Source: an uncultured bacterium
GTDB taxonomy: Bacteria; Cyanobacteriota; Vampirovibrionia; Gastranaerophilales; Gastranaerophilaceae
Direction of reading: 5' to 3'
Length of the DNA: 64,000 bases
Assembly: GCA_958366705.1 (NCBI GenBank)
Contig: CATXCB010000006.1
Location: forward strand, 72,306 to 136,305
The position numbers and the translations under genes were made by a program. This document shows, in pieces, positions 34,853 to 45,182 of the stretch. Under the pieces are notes generated by a model that ran no database searches, had not been told where the DNA came from, and saw only the letters and a program-made list of their open reading frames with translations. Position 1 is the first letter of the stretch. Every line of letters begins with the position of its first letter.

Positions 34853-35715
34853 TGCGGGAATCAAAATTTACTAAAATTTTCAATATAAAAAACATGTGGA
34901 TACACGCCATCTTGATAGCTGTATCGCTATTATCCATATTCCCCTTTATTTGGTTATTGTCTACCTCGTTAAAAGGAAATAGCGAAAACATATTTGCGTA
35001 TCCACCATCAATAATTCCAACAGATTTTACATTTGCAAATTATGTAGGAGTTTGGCAAAAAGTTAATTTGATGAGATACTTTATAAACAGTATGATTGTC
35101 GCAGGAGGAACTGTTCTTTTAAACTTAATCTTATCCTCATTAGCAGGCTATCCGCTGGCAAGAATGGAGTTTAAAGGTAAAAAAATAGCATTTTTCTCAA
35201 TACTTGCAACAATTATGGTTCCATTTCAAGCAATTATGCTGCCTGTGTACTTGATAACTTTGAAACTACATCTTGTAGACAGCGTTAATGATACGATGGG
35301 TTTTATCGGACTAATAATGCCGTTTGCAGTGAGTGCCTTTGGAATTTTCCTAATGCGTCAGGCATTCCTTGCTATACCAAGAGAAATGGAAGAAGCAGCA
35401 ATAGTTGACGGATGCAATGTATTTCAGGTATTTTGGAAAGTTTTACTTCCTATGGTAAAACCATCACTCGCAGTTCTTGCCATATTTACCTTCATTGGTT
35501 CATGGGGCGAATTTTTGTGGCCAAGTATTGTTCTAACAAAAGAAGCAATGTACACTTTGCCTGTAGGTGTTAACAATCTACAAGGAATGTTTTCTTCAAA
35601 CTGGAGATTTATTGCTGCAGGTTCAATCATTTCAACAATACCAATCATTATATTTTTCCTTGCAATGCAAAAGTATTTCATCTCAGGCGAAAACGAAGGT
35701 GCTGTTAAAGGTTAA
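34852..35715 (+). CDS. Sugar ABC transporter permease, MalG/UgpE type
   Basis: A 287-residue permease, partner of the preceding gene. It has six hydrophobic segments and the EAA loop EMEEAAIVDGCNVFQVFWKV at about 178-197. The start overlaps the upstream stop by one base, a classic translational coupling. It ends at a bidirectional terminator shared with the large convergent gene. Confidence 0.92.
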   Translation: MRESKFTKIFNIKNMWIHAILIAVSLLSIFPFIWLLSTSLKGNSENIFAYPPSIIPTDFTFANYVGVWQKVNLMRYFINSMIVAGGTVLLNLILSSLAGYPLARMEFKGKKIAFFSILATIMVPFQAIMLPVYLITLKLHLVDSVNDTMGFIGLIMPFAVSAFGIFLMRQAFLAIPREMEEAAIVDGCNVFQVFWKVLLPMVKPSLAVLAIFTFIGSWGEFLWPSIVLTKEAMYTLPVGVNNLQGMFSSNWRFIAAGSIISTIPIIIFFLAMQKYFISGENEGAVKG

Positions 35716-35752
35716 AACGGACTATAATAATTTAGTATCATAGCCCGTTTTA
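35714..35752. terminator. Bidirectional terminator after the permease operon
   Basis: AAAACGG at 35714-35720 pairs with CCGTTTT at 35745-35751, with CTAT/ATAG extending the stem after a bulge. It lies between convergent stops and serves both strands. Confidence 0.65.
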
Positions 35753-35755
35753 TTA

Positions 35756-38700
35756 TTATATTTCTGCACGTTTTTGATTAATTTTATTTAATAATGCTTT
35801 CTTTACTTGAGGGTCAACCATTTCGACTATAGAATTTTCTATTTGATTTAATTCTCTTAATGATGTAACATTATCAATTTGGGAACTATAAGCATTAAAT
35901 GTTCTAATCATAAAAGGAGGCATATCTCCCATGTCAAGAACTTCAACATCACCAACTCTCGCCGGTTCCACGCTTATAACCTCAACGTCGTCAGGTGCAG
36001 CTTGTACAACCTTAGGTTTTTCAGCGTAATTTTTAATAAGCTTATTTTCAGACATCATTGTTCTGATTTTTTGCATTAAATTATTAATCTTTTGTCTTAC
36101 TGACGCTGAAGCTTTAGCAGCAATTGTTTTTAAATCTGCAAATAAAGTTTTACACTTAGCTACCATTGCAGCTTTATTACCTTTGAATGATGCTGATAAT
36201 TCCTTTGTTATATCTGATATTCTTTGTTTACAATCTGCCCATAATTTTCTTTGAGCTGATGGAATTTCAGAATCTGCTATAGATTTAACATCAGCATCTA
36301 TTGATTCTTTAGATACTTTCGGAGCTTCAACATTATCTTTTGATTTAGTTGCAGGAGTTTCTACTTCAGGATTGGCTACTGAATTCAAAGCTTTTTCTTT
36401 ATTATTGATAGCATCTTTTAATTGTTTCTTTTGAGCTGAAGTCATTTTCTTGCCAGCCAATAAACCTTTAAGTTCTTTTAATTCAGCCTTATCTGTAAGT
36501 TTTGAAATATAATCATTAACCTGGTTAAATTCAGCTTGATTTAAACCTTTTCCGGTTCTAGCTTTTTCATTCAACATTGCAACCAAATCATCGTGAGGTT
36601 TTTGTTGTAACTGTTGATGTGCAGCCATAAAATCTGCAGTCTGACCTTCCGGTACTGAACCTTTTGGAGCTTCATCTAAAGTTATATGATGTGGATCTAC
36701 ATCAACTTCACGGCTTGCATTTGCTGGTGTTGCTGCTGGAGTTGAAGGTTGTTCTGACGCCAACTTACGCTGTACTAATTCAAAATCTTCAAATGTTTTG
36801 CCAGTTATTGCAGCAGGCTCCGGAGCTTTATCCAATGTTATATGATGTGGATCAACATAAGTTTCCTTTGGAGTCGCAGACGATACTGCAGGTTGAGCTT
36901 CGGGAGCTATTGGCGTCTCTTTTGGAGCATTAGCTTTTGCTTGCAATATATCAGATTTTTCTTTCATTGTTTTTAGCAGTTTTTTAGAAGCTTGTGAATT
37001 TCTCAAACATTTATTATTTTCAAATTTCTTAATTAAAGCTTGCAAGTCTTCTGCTGAATCAGTACGATCGACAAAGGATTTAATTGTCGCAAATTCTTGC
37101 TCGTTTAACCCTCTTGAACCATTTATTGCAGCATCTGCAGCTGAATTTGTTGCAGCAACATCAGCTTGTCTTGCTTTTATTTTAGCAAGTTTTGCTTCTG
37201 CACTCTTCATAACATCTGCAGCTTGGTCTACACCTTGAACTTCATATACGTGCATATTGCCTTTTTCATTAACGCCTACACGTTTTTTCAAAGCGTCCAT
37301 GAATCCCTGGATTTCATCAGCTGTATTTAGATTATTTGTTAAATGTTCTTTTAATATAGCTGCATCATGAGGTGGTAATGCACCTGGTTTACCCGCAAGA
37401 ATATCAGTAGCACTTTGGTTTGCATTTGTATTTATTCTATCAACAAATTCAGAACCTCTTGTCACTTTTGGAGCATCAGGAGAAACATGAAGATCAACCA
37501 TTCTATCTTCTAATTTTTTCAAGATTTCTGCTTTATTCCTTGTATCAGTACTCCAGCCTGAAACTTCTTTATGTAATCTTTCAATAGTTGCAGCATCTGC
37601 TGTTGAAATATCAATATGTTCTTTACCAATAGTTACAACACCAAATTCATCTTCAACCATATGTTTTACTTCGCGGCCTTGATCCCTTGATTGAGCTTGC
37701 AATTGATCTGCTTCTTTATGAATTTGAGCACCTCTTTCAGGGGTTGCATCAGGTAATTCAGCTTTTACTTCGTCTTTAACTTTATTCATTTTCTCAGTAC
37801 CAAGTTTTCCACCAGAAATTTTTGCACCGTCACTTGTTGCAACATCTAATGTTGATTTTGGAGCATCAGTGGTAGGATTAGATTTTGTGGCAGGTTTAGT
37901 ACCTTTTGCTAATTGTTTCAACGCTACCAAATTACCTGCGGCTGAGAATACTGCCTGGAACGTTACACCTTGAAGTGTAATTTCACCGGTTTGTCCATAT
38001 TCAGCTGCAGCACCGATTGCCACATCTCCTGCACCTTGAGCTAACATTCTGCCGCCTGCTTGTATAAAGGCCTTAGATGATTTTAACGCCATCGCAGCTT
38101 TTGTCAATTGACCACCGGCAAATACTGTTGCCCCATCAATTGTAGCATTTTTCAAGATATTAGTAACCTCTCCATCCTGCAAACCAACATTAGATGACGC
38201 TCTATCTGTTAAATCTGTTGCTGCTGACAATGCCGTTGTTGCTAACGCAGCTGTACTTAAGGCTACTAAACCTGTACCACCTGTGACTACTGCTATAGCA
38301 ATAGCACCAACAGCTTTAACTGCACCATTAACAACAGCTCCGCCAACTTGTTGAGAATTTACATAACTATTAACTCTGTTTACTATATCGCCTTTATTAC
38401 CAAACACCGCAGTAGAAGCATATTTTAAATCATTTTCCAATGTTGCTAAGTCTTTTCCGCGGGTATATTCATTGATTTTGGATGAAATACCGTTTTGTGT
38501 TTGCTTGATTATATTTTGCAAATATTTTGCTTTTTGAGCATCAGTTGCTTTGGCAAAATCTATTCCATCTTTTTGCATTGCTAAGGCTATACTTTTTTCG
38601 GCAACATCTTTACCATCTTGCACTTCAGAACTTACGGATTGCAAATATGAACCATATTTTGCAACCATATTACCATAAGATTCTTTTCCATTAATACTAT

Positions 38701-41140
38701 TTGCAAATTCTTTATTAAAACCATCTAATTGAGCAGTCAAAGCTTGAGCATTTGCAAGATTTGATTGAAGTTTTCTATAACCCTTTGCAAGGTTAGGGTC
38801 ATACTCTACTCCAAAAATCTCTTTGAATTTTGTTTTAAATGCAGCTTCACCACCTGATTTACGGGCTTTATCTAATTCACCCATAGATTTTTCGAATGTT
38901 TTAAGATCGGCTTTTACATTTTCATCCAAATTATCTGAGCCAACGCACCATTTTAAACCTTCATAAAGATCTGCACACCAACCATCCTGATCAAGTTGTT
39001 TCTGCAAGTTTGCCTTATTCTCACTTAGAGATTCATTCATAATGCCTATTGTATCATCCATGGCATTATCCTTTGCAGCAAGCCTTTTTTCAGTTTTTGT
39101 CATTGCTTCAGCTGTATGAATTGCTCCAATTACGTTCTTAACAAGTCCGTCAAGTTTTTCGGTTGAACAGTATCCAACACCCATTGACCAGTATGAGTTA
39201 AGTTCATTTACACAATCATCTAGCTGCTGTTTTGCTCTTTCATCAGAGATTCCTGAAGATTTTGCTCTTGCAATCAAAGCATTAATAATTTTTGATTCAG
39301 CATTTCTTCTTGTCTCCATAGAATTTCCGGTTTCATCCATAATACCTTCAATCAAGGATTCATCCGGAGAAATTTTATTATATTGTTCAATTACTCCTAG
39401 AACATTATCTTTATTAACTTTTGCCAACGCATTTTGGAATTCTTTTGATGAAACTCCGCCGGCATTGTCATCCAAGCCTTTATACATTGCATTTGCCAGG
39501 GATTTTCCGGTATTTGCTTCTTGTTTTGCTTTTGCAGCCATAGCAGTTCTTTCTCTGCCAATTTGACGGGAATCAAAACCATCGCTAAATTCTTTAGATA
39601 CGGTAACATGAACTCTTTTACCAATAAGTTCACCATCCTTTATATTAGGATTAAGCTTTTTCAACTCATCAATTCTTAATTGCATTTCATATTTATTCGG
39701 GTTTTTGTTCCCCTCATTTGCAAATAAGCCTCTTGCCAACTTTTCATAAGTATCATGTTTTTTCTCAGTCCAAGACATACCCACACGAGCTTCTAAATCT
39801 GTTTGAGCTGCATCTTTCATCTGTTTCTGTTCCTCAGCAAAAGCTTTATACTTAGCTTGAGCAACTTCTTTTGAATCTCTGCCCTGTAAAGCTTTTGTAT
39901 CTGCATCTAGTTCACCCGGAACAACTAAATCATCACCGGCCCAGCCTCTGACTTTGCCGCCATTAGCTTCTAATATTGCTTTCTTTGTTGTACCAAATTT
40001 TTTAGCTAATGCGTCAATGCTTTCACCATTTTGTAAAACAACTTTTGTATTACCTTTGCCGTCATATTCGACGTTGTATGTTTTACCATTAACAGTTTTA
40101 GTTTGAGAAAGTTTATGCCCTTCTGCATTGAAATTTGTTGTTGAAGTATTACCATTAGATTCTTCTACTATTTCAGTACCTGAACCATCTTCTGCGAATG
40201 TACGAGTTGTTGTTTTATCTTTTTCTTTTATAACTTCAGATTGAACTTTGCCATCTTTGATTTGTTGTACTGTATCTTTACCAGCTTCTTTAATATTTGC
40301 GGTTACAGTACCATCTTCGTTATAAGTATAATCTGTTCTTTTTTCTTTTGCTTCGATTCCTTTATTTTCTACTTTTGACTCAAGTCTTTCGTTGCCTTTT
40401 TCATCTATAGTGTAATTACTCACTGTAGTTTCGCCAACCTCTACGGTTTTTGTTTTGGGCTGACCATCTTCATAATTTGTTGTACTTACAGAATTTTTTG
40501 TATTATCAGTAACAACTTCTTTTGCAGGTTTTCCATTTTCATAATCAACAACAGTAGTATTACCTGTTTCTTTCTCTGTAGATACTTTTGTTGATGGAGT
40601 CTGCCCATCTTCTTCATAAGTTGTTTCAACAGTATCACCATTTTGTGCAGTAACACTATCTTTTAATAACTTTTTATTTTCGTCTAAGAATCTTGTTGTT
40701 GTATTTCCATTTTCATCAGATTGAGTTATATTTGAAGATTTATCAGGATTTATAACTTCTTGAGTACCATCTTTATAGGTTAAATGAATAGTTTTTTGGC
40801 CATCTTTTTCTACGACTTTTGTATCTTTTACATTTTCAGTATTTATAGCATATTGTTGTAAAAATTTTAAAACATCTTTTTTAGATAATTCTTTTAAATT
40901 ATTTTCTTTTAAAAATTTTCTTGCTTCTCTGCGAGAGACATGATTGTCTTCAGACTTATCAAGCTTAGCTGAAAAATCTTTCATCTCTTTTTCATCAATA
41001 ACACCATTTTTATCCGCATCAATTGCATTAAAAATAGATTTTTGTTCTTCTGTTTTCAAATTTTCTTTTTTGAGACCACCGCCGAATTTAGATAAATCTA
41101 CACCCTTTTTACCAAATCTTTCTACATTCAAATCTGCCAT
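35756..41140 (-). CDS. Giant EF-hand and LysM-like multidomain protein
   Basis: A 1794-residue protein. Two EF-hand loops lie at 41-52 (DADKNGVIDEKE) and 61-72 (DKSEDNHVSRRE). Residues ~110-360 are a threonine-rich, YD-like repeat area. A LysM-like segment follows (NGESIDALAKKFGTTKKAIL, ~373-392). A long helical region, a hydrophobic stretch near 930-975 (AVGAIAIAVVTGGTGLVALS) and a helical tail follow. VDPHHITLD recurs twice and LN-[EQ]-x-EF helices repeat in the C-terminal third. No signal peptide is visible. Probably a surface or scaffold protein; function unknown. Confidence 0.8.
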   Translation of the reverse strand: MADLNVERFGKKGVDLSKFGGGLKKENLKTEEQKSIFNAIDADKNGVIDEKEMKDFSAKLDKSEDNHVSRREARKFLKENNLKELSKKDVLKFLQQYAINTENVKDTKVVEKDGQKTIHLTYKDGTQEVINPDKSSNITQSDENGNTTTRFLDENKKLLKDSVTAQNGDTVETTYEEDGQTPSTKVSTEKETGNTTVVDYENGKPAKEVVTDNTKNSVSTTNYEDGQPKTKTVEVGETTVSNYTIDEKGNERLESKVENKGIEAKEKRTDYTYNEDGTVTANIKEAGKDTVQQIKDGKVQSEVIKEKDKTTTRTFAEDGSGTEIVEESNGNTSTTNFNAEGHKLSQTKTVNGKTYNVEYDGKGNTKVVLQNGESIDALAKKFGTTKKAILEANGGKVRGWAGDDLVVPGELDADTKALQGRDSKEVAQAKYKAFAEEQKQMKDAAQTDLEARVGMSWTEKKHDTYEKLARGLFANEGNKNPNKYEMQLRIDELKKLNPNIKDGELIGKRVHVTVSKEFSDGFDSRQIGRERTAMAAKAKQEANTGKSLANAMYKGLDDNAGGVSSKEFQNALAKVNKDNVLGVIEQYNKISPDESLIEGIMDETGNSMETRRNAESKIINALIARAKSSGISDERAKQQLDDCVNELNSYWSMGVGYCSTEKLDGLVKNVIGAIHTAEAMTKTEKRLAAKDNAMDDTIGIMNESLSENKANLQKQLDQDGWCADLYEGLKWCVGSDNLDENVKADLKTFEKSMGELDKARKSGGEAAFKTKFKEIFGVEYDPNLAKGYRKLQSNLANAQALTAQLDGFNKEFANSINGKESYGNMVAKYGSYLQSVSSEVQDGKDVAEKSIALAMQKDGIDFAKATDAQKAKYLQNIIKQTQNGISSKINEYTRGKDLATLENDLKYASTAVFGNKGDIVNRVNSYVNSQQVGGAVVNGAVKAVGAIAIAVVTGGTGLVALSTAALATTALSAATDLTDRASSNVGLQDGEVTNILKNATIDGATVFAGGQLTKAAMALKSSKAFIQAGGRMLAQGAGDVAIGAAAEYGQTGEITLQGVTFQAVFSAAGNLVALKQLAKGTKPATKSNPTTDAPKSTLDVATSDGAKISGGKLGTEKMNKVKDEVKAELPDATPERGAQIHKEADQLQAQSRDQGREVKHMVEDEFGVVTIGKEHIDISTADAATIERLHKEVSGWSTDTRNKAEILKKLEDRMVDLHVSPDAPKVTRGSEFVDRINTNANQSATDILAGKPGALPPHDAAILKEHLTNNLNTADEIQGFMDALKKRVGVNEKGNMHVYEVQGVDQAADVMKSAEAKLAKIKARQADVAATNSAADAAINGSRGLNEQEFATIKSFVDRTDSAEDLQALIKKFENNKCLRNSQASKKLLKTMKEKSDILQAKANAPKETPIAPEAQPAVSSATPKETYVDPHHITLDKAPEPAAITGKTFEDFELVQRKLASEQPSTPAATPANASREVDVDPHHITLDEAPKGSVPEGQTADFMAAHQQLQQKPHDDLVAMLNEKARTGKGLNQAEFNQVNDYISKLTDKAELKELKGLLAGKKMTSAQKKQLKDAINNKEKALNSVANPEVETPATKSKDNVEAPKVSKESIDADVKSIADSEIPSAQRKLWADCKQRISDITKELSASFKGNKAAMVAKCKTLFADLKTIAAKASASVRQKINNLMQKIRTMMSENKLIKNYAEKPKVVQAAPDDVEVISVEPARVGDVEVLDMGDMPPFMIRTFNAYSSQIDNVTSLRELNQIENSIVEMVDPQVKKALLNKINQKRAEI

Positions 41141-41319
41141 TTTCTGTAACCTTTCATGATTTTAATACTGCTTAATTAGTAGTATCGAAATTCAAGAAAG
41201 CTTTCTTTAATAAAAAAATGTATAAAACCCCTTTCATATCAATCATATAGGGCATTATATCTGGATTTTAGCCATATAAAACTCAAGTTTACATTTTGTT
41301 ACAACACTCAAATTTATAT

Positions 41320-42663
41320 CTATTTATTAAGACGTGATATATCTAAATTCAAAGTATGTTTTGATTGTTCATAGATAGTTTTTTGAAAATCTGTTATATA
41401 TTTAGGACTTATATTATGTTTTGCAAAAATACCTTCATGATACAGGTCAATGAGTCTATCCAAATATTTCTGACAATTTTCTCTTGCTTCAGGATGCAAT
41501 TTCAATTGAGTGAGAAAATCTATATTTTTTCTATTGGAATTTGTTCTAGTAGTTGCTCCGCCAAAATTTGACAGGGCATCTGCTCCACCGCAAGATTTTG
41601 GGAAAATATGCTCAACAGAAGCCAATGATGGCCATAACAATCTGTGTCCTATTTTATCCGGAGGCTCTGCAGCTGTTTTTAAAACATACGCAGATAAACT
41701 TTCCTGAGATGTCGGAAGTTTCTGAGCAATAGTTATTATTTTTTCTTGAAGTTTTTTATCCGGCAAATCATTTATAATTTTAGCCAAATCATAAATAAAA
41801 GCCTTTCTGGAAAAAGGAATAATTATTTCTTCCCTTGTTAAACGGGATTTTGAAACCTCTATCAAATTTTTCAACTGATCGTTATCTTTTAGTACAGATT
41901 TTTTTAAAATAACATCAAGAAAATTTATAACTTGTTTTTGATTTTCAAGAGTTTTTGGATTTGTTGAATTTGCAAGCCATTTTGATTCTTTTATCAATTT
42001 ATTAATCACTTTTTTTGCTTTTGTATCTTCCCCTTTTACAATATCCTCTTTTATTTTTGACAATTTATACCTGAATTCATATGAACTAAATGGAATAATA
42101 ATAGGACGTTCATTTAATTTTTTGTCTGTTTCGCACATCAATTTTTTAAATTGATTCTGATATTGAACAGGAAGAGCATACGAAGCTTCTGTTAATTCAT
42201 GAAAAATTGGAGCCTGTTTTTTACGCAGCCGACGCTTATACACAGGTTCAACATCTTTAAGAATTTCCTGAATATTTTTATCCGGATTAACTTTTGCACG
42301 TTCTTTTATAATTTCTAAGACTTTAGCTTCTATACCGGTAAAACTTTCTTTATACGGTTCTAATACCTCTAAAACCTGAGAGGCAGGACGCGAAAAAGTC
42401 TGATTTTTTAACATTTTTGTTAAAACTTTAGGATCAATCATCGGGATACCGCTATACATACACGGAAGACCATAACTAAACAAAGCTCTAAGTTTAGAAG
42501 AATTTCCTATGGACGAAAAAGATACAGGATAAATATACGGCAAACCGCTCAATTCATCAATTTTATTATTGGAAATTTGAGCATCATCCTTATTCACCCG
42601 TCCGGATTTAATACGGGACGTGCAGTTATTCAAACTATTAAAATATACTGCAGGAACTTTCAT
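41320..42663 (-). CDS. HNH-type putative nuclease
   Basis: A 447-residue protein. Residues ~345-385 contain SVEHIFPKSCGGADALSNFG followed by TRTNSNRK, which fits the E-H-I-x-P-x-S-x-G-G ... N ... N-x-x-K pattern of HNH nucleases. The first 340 residues are charged and helical with no recognised domain. No ribosome-binding site is obvious. A nuclease role is inferred from the motif only; it stands alone, upstream in orientation of the giant protein gene. Confidence 0.7.
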   Translation of the reverse strand: MKVPAVYFNSLNNCTSRIKSGRVNKDDAQISNNKIDELSGLPYIYPVSFSSIGNSSKLRALFSYGLPCMYSGIPMIDPKVLTKMLKNQTFSRPASQVLEVLEPYKESFTGIEAKVLEIIKERAKVNPDKNIQEILKDVEPVYKRRLRKKQAPIFHELTEASYALPVQYQNQFKKLMCETDKKLNERPIIIPFSSYEFRYKLSKIKEDIVKGEDTKAKKVINKLIKESKWLANSTNPKTLENQKQVINFLDVILKKSVLKDNDQLKNLIEVSKSRLTREEIIIPFSRKAFIYDLAKIINDLPDKKLQEKIITIAQKLPTSQESLSAYVLKTAAEPPDKIGHRLLWPSLASVEHIFPKSCGGADALSNFGGATTRTNSNRKNIDFLTQLKLHPEARENCQKYLDRLIDLYHEGIFAKHNISPKYITDFQKTIYEQSKHTLNLDISRLNK

Positions 42664-42823
42664 ACTCTATCCTTATATATGCATACTTATATCACCATTA
42701 ACACAGTTTTCTGAATTTAATTTTAGTATTTACCTGTACACTTTCTAATATCCAATGATAATATCGGCATTTCCCTATAAAACTTTAACATACAAATAAA
42801 AAGATTTACTCAATGTAACAATA

Positions 42824-43972
42824 TTAAAACAATCCATCATTTTCATATTCAGAAGAAAAATATGACATTGAAGGACATTTCCCAAAATTATCAAGAATTG
42901 CTTTATCTAGTTCCTCTGTTGCGACAATTTTACCATTCACAAAATTTATACCTTGAGAAGTTATCGTACCTTGTTCTTTATCTTCTTTTGTCTCTTTTGT
43001 TTTTATATCATTTTTATTTTTTGCCATATGCTGTTTTGTTTTACTCTCTTCTTGAGCAAGAATTGATTTTAAATATCTCCTATACTCTTGATTTTGATAT
43101 AAATTTCTTGATATATCGTTCATAACAATAGCAACATACTGCTGGGTAGCAGAATTTTCATCCAGCGCAGAAATTAAAGTTGAAGCCTTATCAATTTCAT
43201 CATAAGCTTCCTGATAATGTCCGAGTTTTCTTAATAAAACAGCCAGATTATAGTGAGCCTCATAGTTCATAGGAGCAATATTTATAGCCCTGCAATAGCA
43301 TTTGCCAGCCTCATCATAATTTCCGGAAATATGATATGCAAGTCCTAAATTGTATTGGGTATCATAGCTTTTTGGATTAATCGCAATAGATTTTTGATAA
43401 GCTTTAATAGCTTTTGCGAGATATTTTCTCTGTAATTCCCAATTATCATTTGAATACAAAGACTTTAGCCTGTAAGCAACGCCTATATTATAATATGCGA
43501 TAGCTTTATTATGTTTATAACTTACTCTATTGTTATAAACATATGGAATTGAGAGCAATTTTCTCTTAGTTTTTATAATTTCGTTATACTGCTTGAGCGC
43601 AGCATCAAAATCTCCGAGTTTTTCAGAAGCAATAATTCCATAATTCATTCTGGCTATCATCATCCTCGGATTATGTTTAAAAGCTTGAGAATAAGCGTAC
43701 AATGCAGAATAATAATCTTCATAAGCCACATAAATATTACCTAAATTATACCATGCGCCATAATGCTGCGGATAAAGTTTTAAGCCTTTATTATAAAACC
43801 CTATAGCTTTCTGCATTTTCATTTGTTTATAGGCTTTATCACCTTTATAAACATAATACATGCCCGTTACTTTATCAGCCTGATGCTTTACAAATTGTTG
43901 ATTAAAATATGCGGCAATACAGATTGCAGCAATCACAAATAAAGAAAATAAAGCTGATAAAAGTTTCTTCAA
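42824..43972 (-). CDS. Membrane-anchored TPR protein
   Basis: A 382-residue protein with an N-terminal hydrophobic anchor (LLSALFSLFVIAAICIAAYF) and at least six tetratricopeptide repeats between ~45 and 270, for example YGAWYNLGNIYVAYEDYYSA and YDTQYNLGLAYHISGNYDEA. The C-terminal ~80 residues are lysine/glutamate-rich. TPR arrays mediate protein-protein contacts; the partner is unknown. Confidence 0.85.
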   Translation of the reverse strand: MKKLLSALFSLFVIAAICIAAYFNQQFVKHQADKVTGMYYVYKGDKAYKQMKMQKAIGFYNKGLKLYPQHYGAWYNLGNIYVAYEDYYSALYAYSQAFKHNPRMMIARMNYGIIASEKLGDFDAALKQYNEIIKTKRKLLSIPYVYNNRVSYKHNKAIAYYNIGVAYRLKSLYSNDNWELQRKYLAKAIKAYQKSIAINPKSYDTQYNLGLAYHISGNYDEAGKCYCRAINIAPMNYEAHYNLAVLLRKLGHYQEAYDEIDKASTLISALDENSATQQYVAIVMNDISRNLYQNQEYRRYLKSILAQEESKTKQHMAKNKNDIKTKETKEDKEQGTITSQGINFVNGKIVATEELDKAILDNFGKCPSMSYFSSEYENDGLF

Positions 43973-44314
43973 GAGATGGATATCCTATTTAAATTGTATA
44001 CATAATAATGATAAACAAATTCGGTAAAAACAACATCAGCTAAATAATGTATCCGTCATTGCGAGGGGGCTTCTGCCGACGTGGCAATCCACTAATGTAC
44101 AACAAGGTCATGCTGAACTGCCATGTCATGCTGAACTTGTTTCAGCATCTCATGATAATAGATTCCGAACAGAGTTCAAGGGGAAAACAAAAATTCCTAA
44201 CAAACACACTGTAACATATCGTAACATTATTAAACTAAAAAGCAATTTATACAAACAGAATTTGTTTATAAAAGTAAGGTAGGTTAAAAGGTTAATATTT
44301 TTTGGAGGTTAAGT
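43973..44314. repeat. Intergenic region with REP-like repeats
   Basis: No gene is visible. At 44054-44090 there is a GC-richer element starting CGTCATTGCGAGG and ending GTGGCAATCC, with ATTGC/GCAAT ends pairing as a hairpin. GTCATGCTGAACT is then directly repeated at 44107-44119 and 44125-44137, and GCTGAA/TTCAGC forms a small hairpin after it. These look like dispersed REP/MITE-type repeats. The last bases are the leader of the 44315 gene. Confidence 0.6.
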
Positions 44315-45106
44315 ATGGTTAGTAATGTTAACGCACTGAATGGAATTATGCCGTCAGGAACATTTCAGTATAATCCATACACTTCATACGATTTGGATTA
44401 TATGGACTTAGACTATAGCACATATCCAATGGGTATGAATGGAAGTATATTTAATTCAGCACCGGGCATGATGCCAATTACTCCCGGTGGAGGCTGGAAT
44501 AATCAATCATACTTTGATAATATGAAAGATTACCAAAAATTTTACATAGATTATAATATTGATCAGCAAAAAATGCAAAGGAATGCAGATTTACGCACAA
44601 ACGCTTCTGTTGAAGGAATTGTAGGTGCAGCAAACAACTTAAAAGATAAAATTCTGCAAAACGAACAAGATCAAATTCCAAAAGCATTTCAAGCTTATGT
44701 AGACAGTGTTGCAAGAGCTTATGGAGAAGGGACTCCGCAGGAAATTAAAAGTCGTGCATTATCTATATATTCAAACTTAAACGGCGGTAAGTCACTCATC
44801 AGAGACTTACGCGAAAACAGTCATAGCTCAGCTCTACAAGGATTTATACAATCACTCACTTTTGGAGCATACTACCAAAATTCAGCAGAAGATAATATTT
44901 CTCAAATTACCGGGCAGCCTGTAGGCACCGGAGAAAAAACAATGCAAAATATTGGTAGAATCGGCGGAGCTGCAACAGTAGGAGGTTTAACATATGCTCT
45001 TACTAATCATATTGGCAAATTAAAAGGCAAAGCAGGAATTATAGGACTAATTGCAGGTGCAGTAGCAGGTACTCTATCATTTTTAACAGGAAAGGCAACA
45101 ACCTAA
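44315..45106 (+). CDS. Hypothetical protein with C-terminal hydrophobic glycine-rich segment
   Basis: A 263-residue protein with a strong site (TTGGAGG). The N-terminal ~75 residues are rich in Tyr, Met, Pro and Gly (YDLDYMDLDYSTYPMGMNGS). A helical middle follows. The last ~45 residues carry two hydrophobic glycine-rich stretches (GGAATVGGLTYALT, GIIGLIAGAVAGTLSFLTG) that could insert into membrane. The 53396 protein ends in a similar segment. Function unknown. Confidence 0.7.
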   Translation: MVSNVNALNGIMPSGTFQYNPYTSYDLDYMDLDYSTYPMGMNGSIFNSAPGMMPITPGGGWNNQSYFDNMKDYQKFYIDYNIDQQKMQRNADLRTNASVEGIVGAANNLKDKILQNEQDQIPKAFQAYVDSVARAYGEGTPQEIKSRALSIYSNLNGGKSLIRDLRENSHSSALQGFIQSLTFGAYYQNSAEDNISQITGQPVGTGEKTMQNIGRIGGAATVGGLTYALTNHIGKLKGKAGIIGLIAGAVAGTLSFLTGKATT

Positions 45107-45141
45107 AAAAAATTATAAATATACGATAACTCCCCTTATAC

Positions 45142-45170
45142 AAAGCCGATATTAATTTATCGGCTTTTTT
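45142..45170 (+). terminator. Intrinsic terminator after the 44315 gene
   Basis: AAAGCCGATA and TATCGGCTTT form a 10 bp stem with a six-base loop, followed by T residues. It also serves the convergent pseudopilin gene. Confidence 0.88.
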
Positions 45171-45182
45171 ATTTTTTTATTA

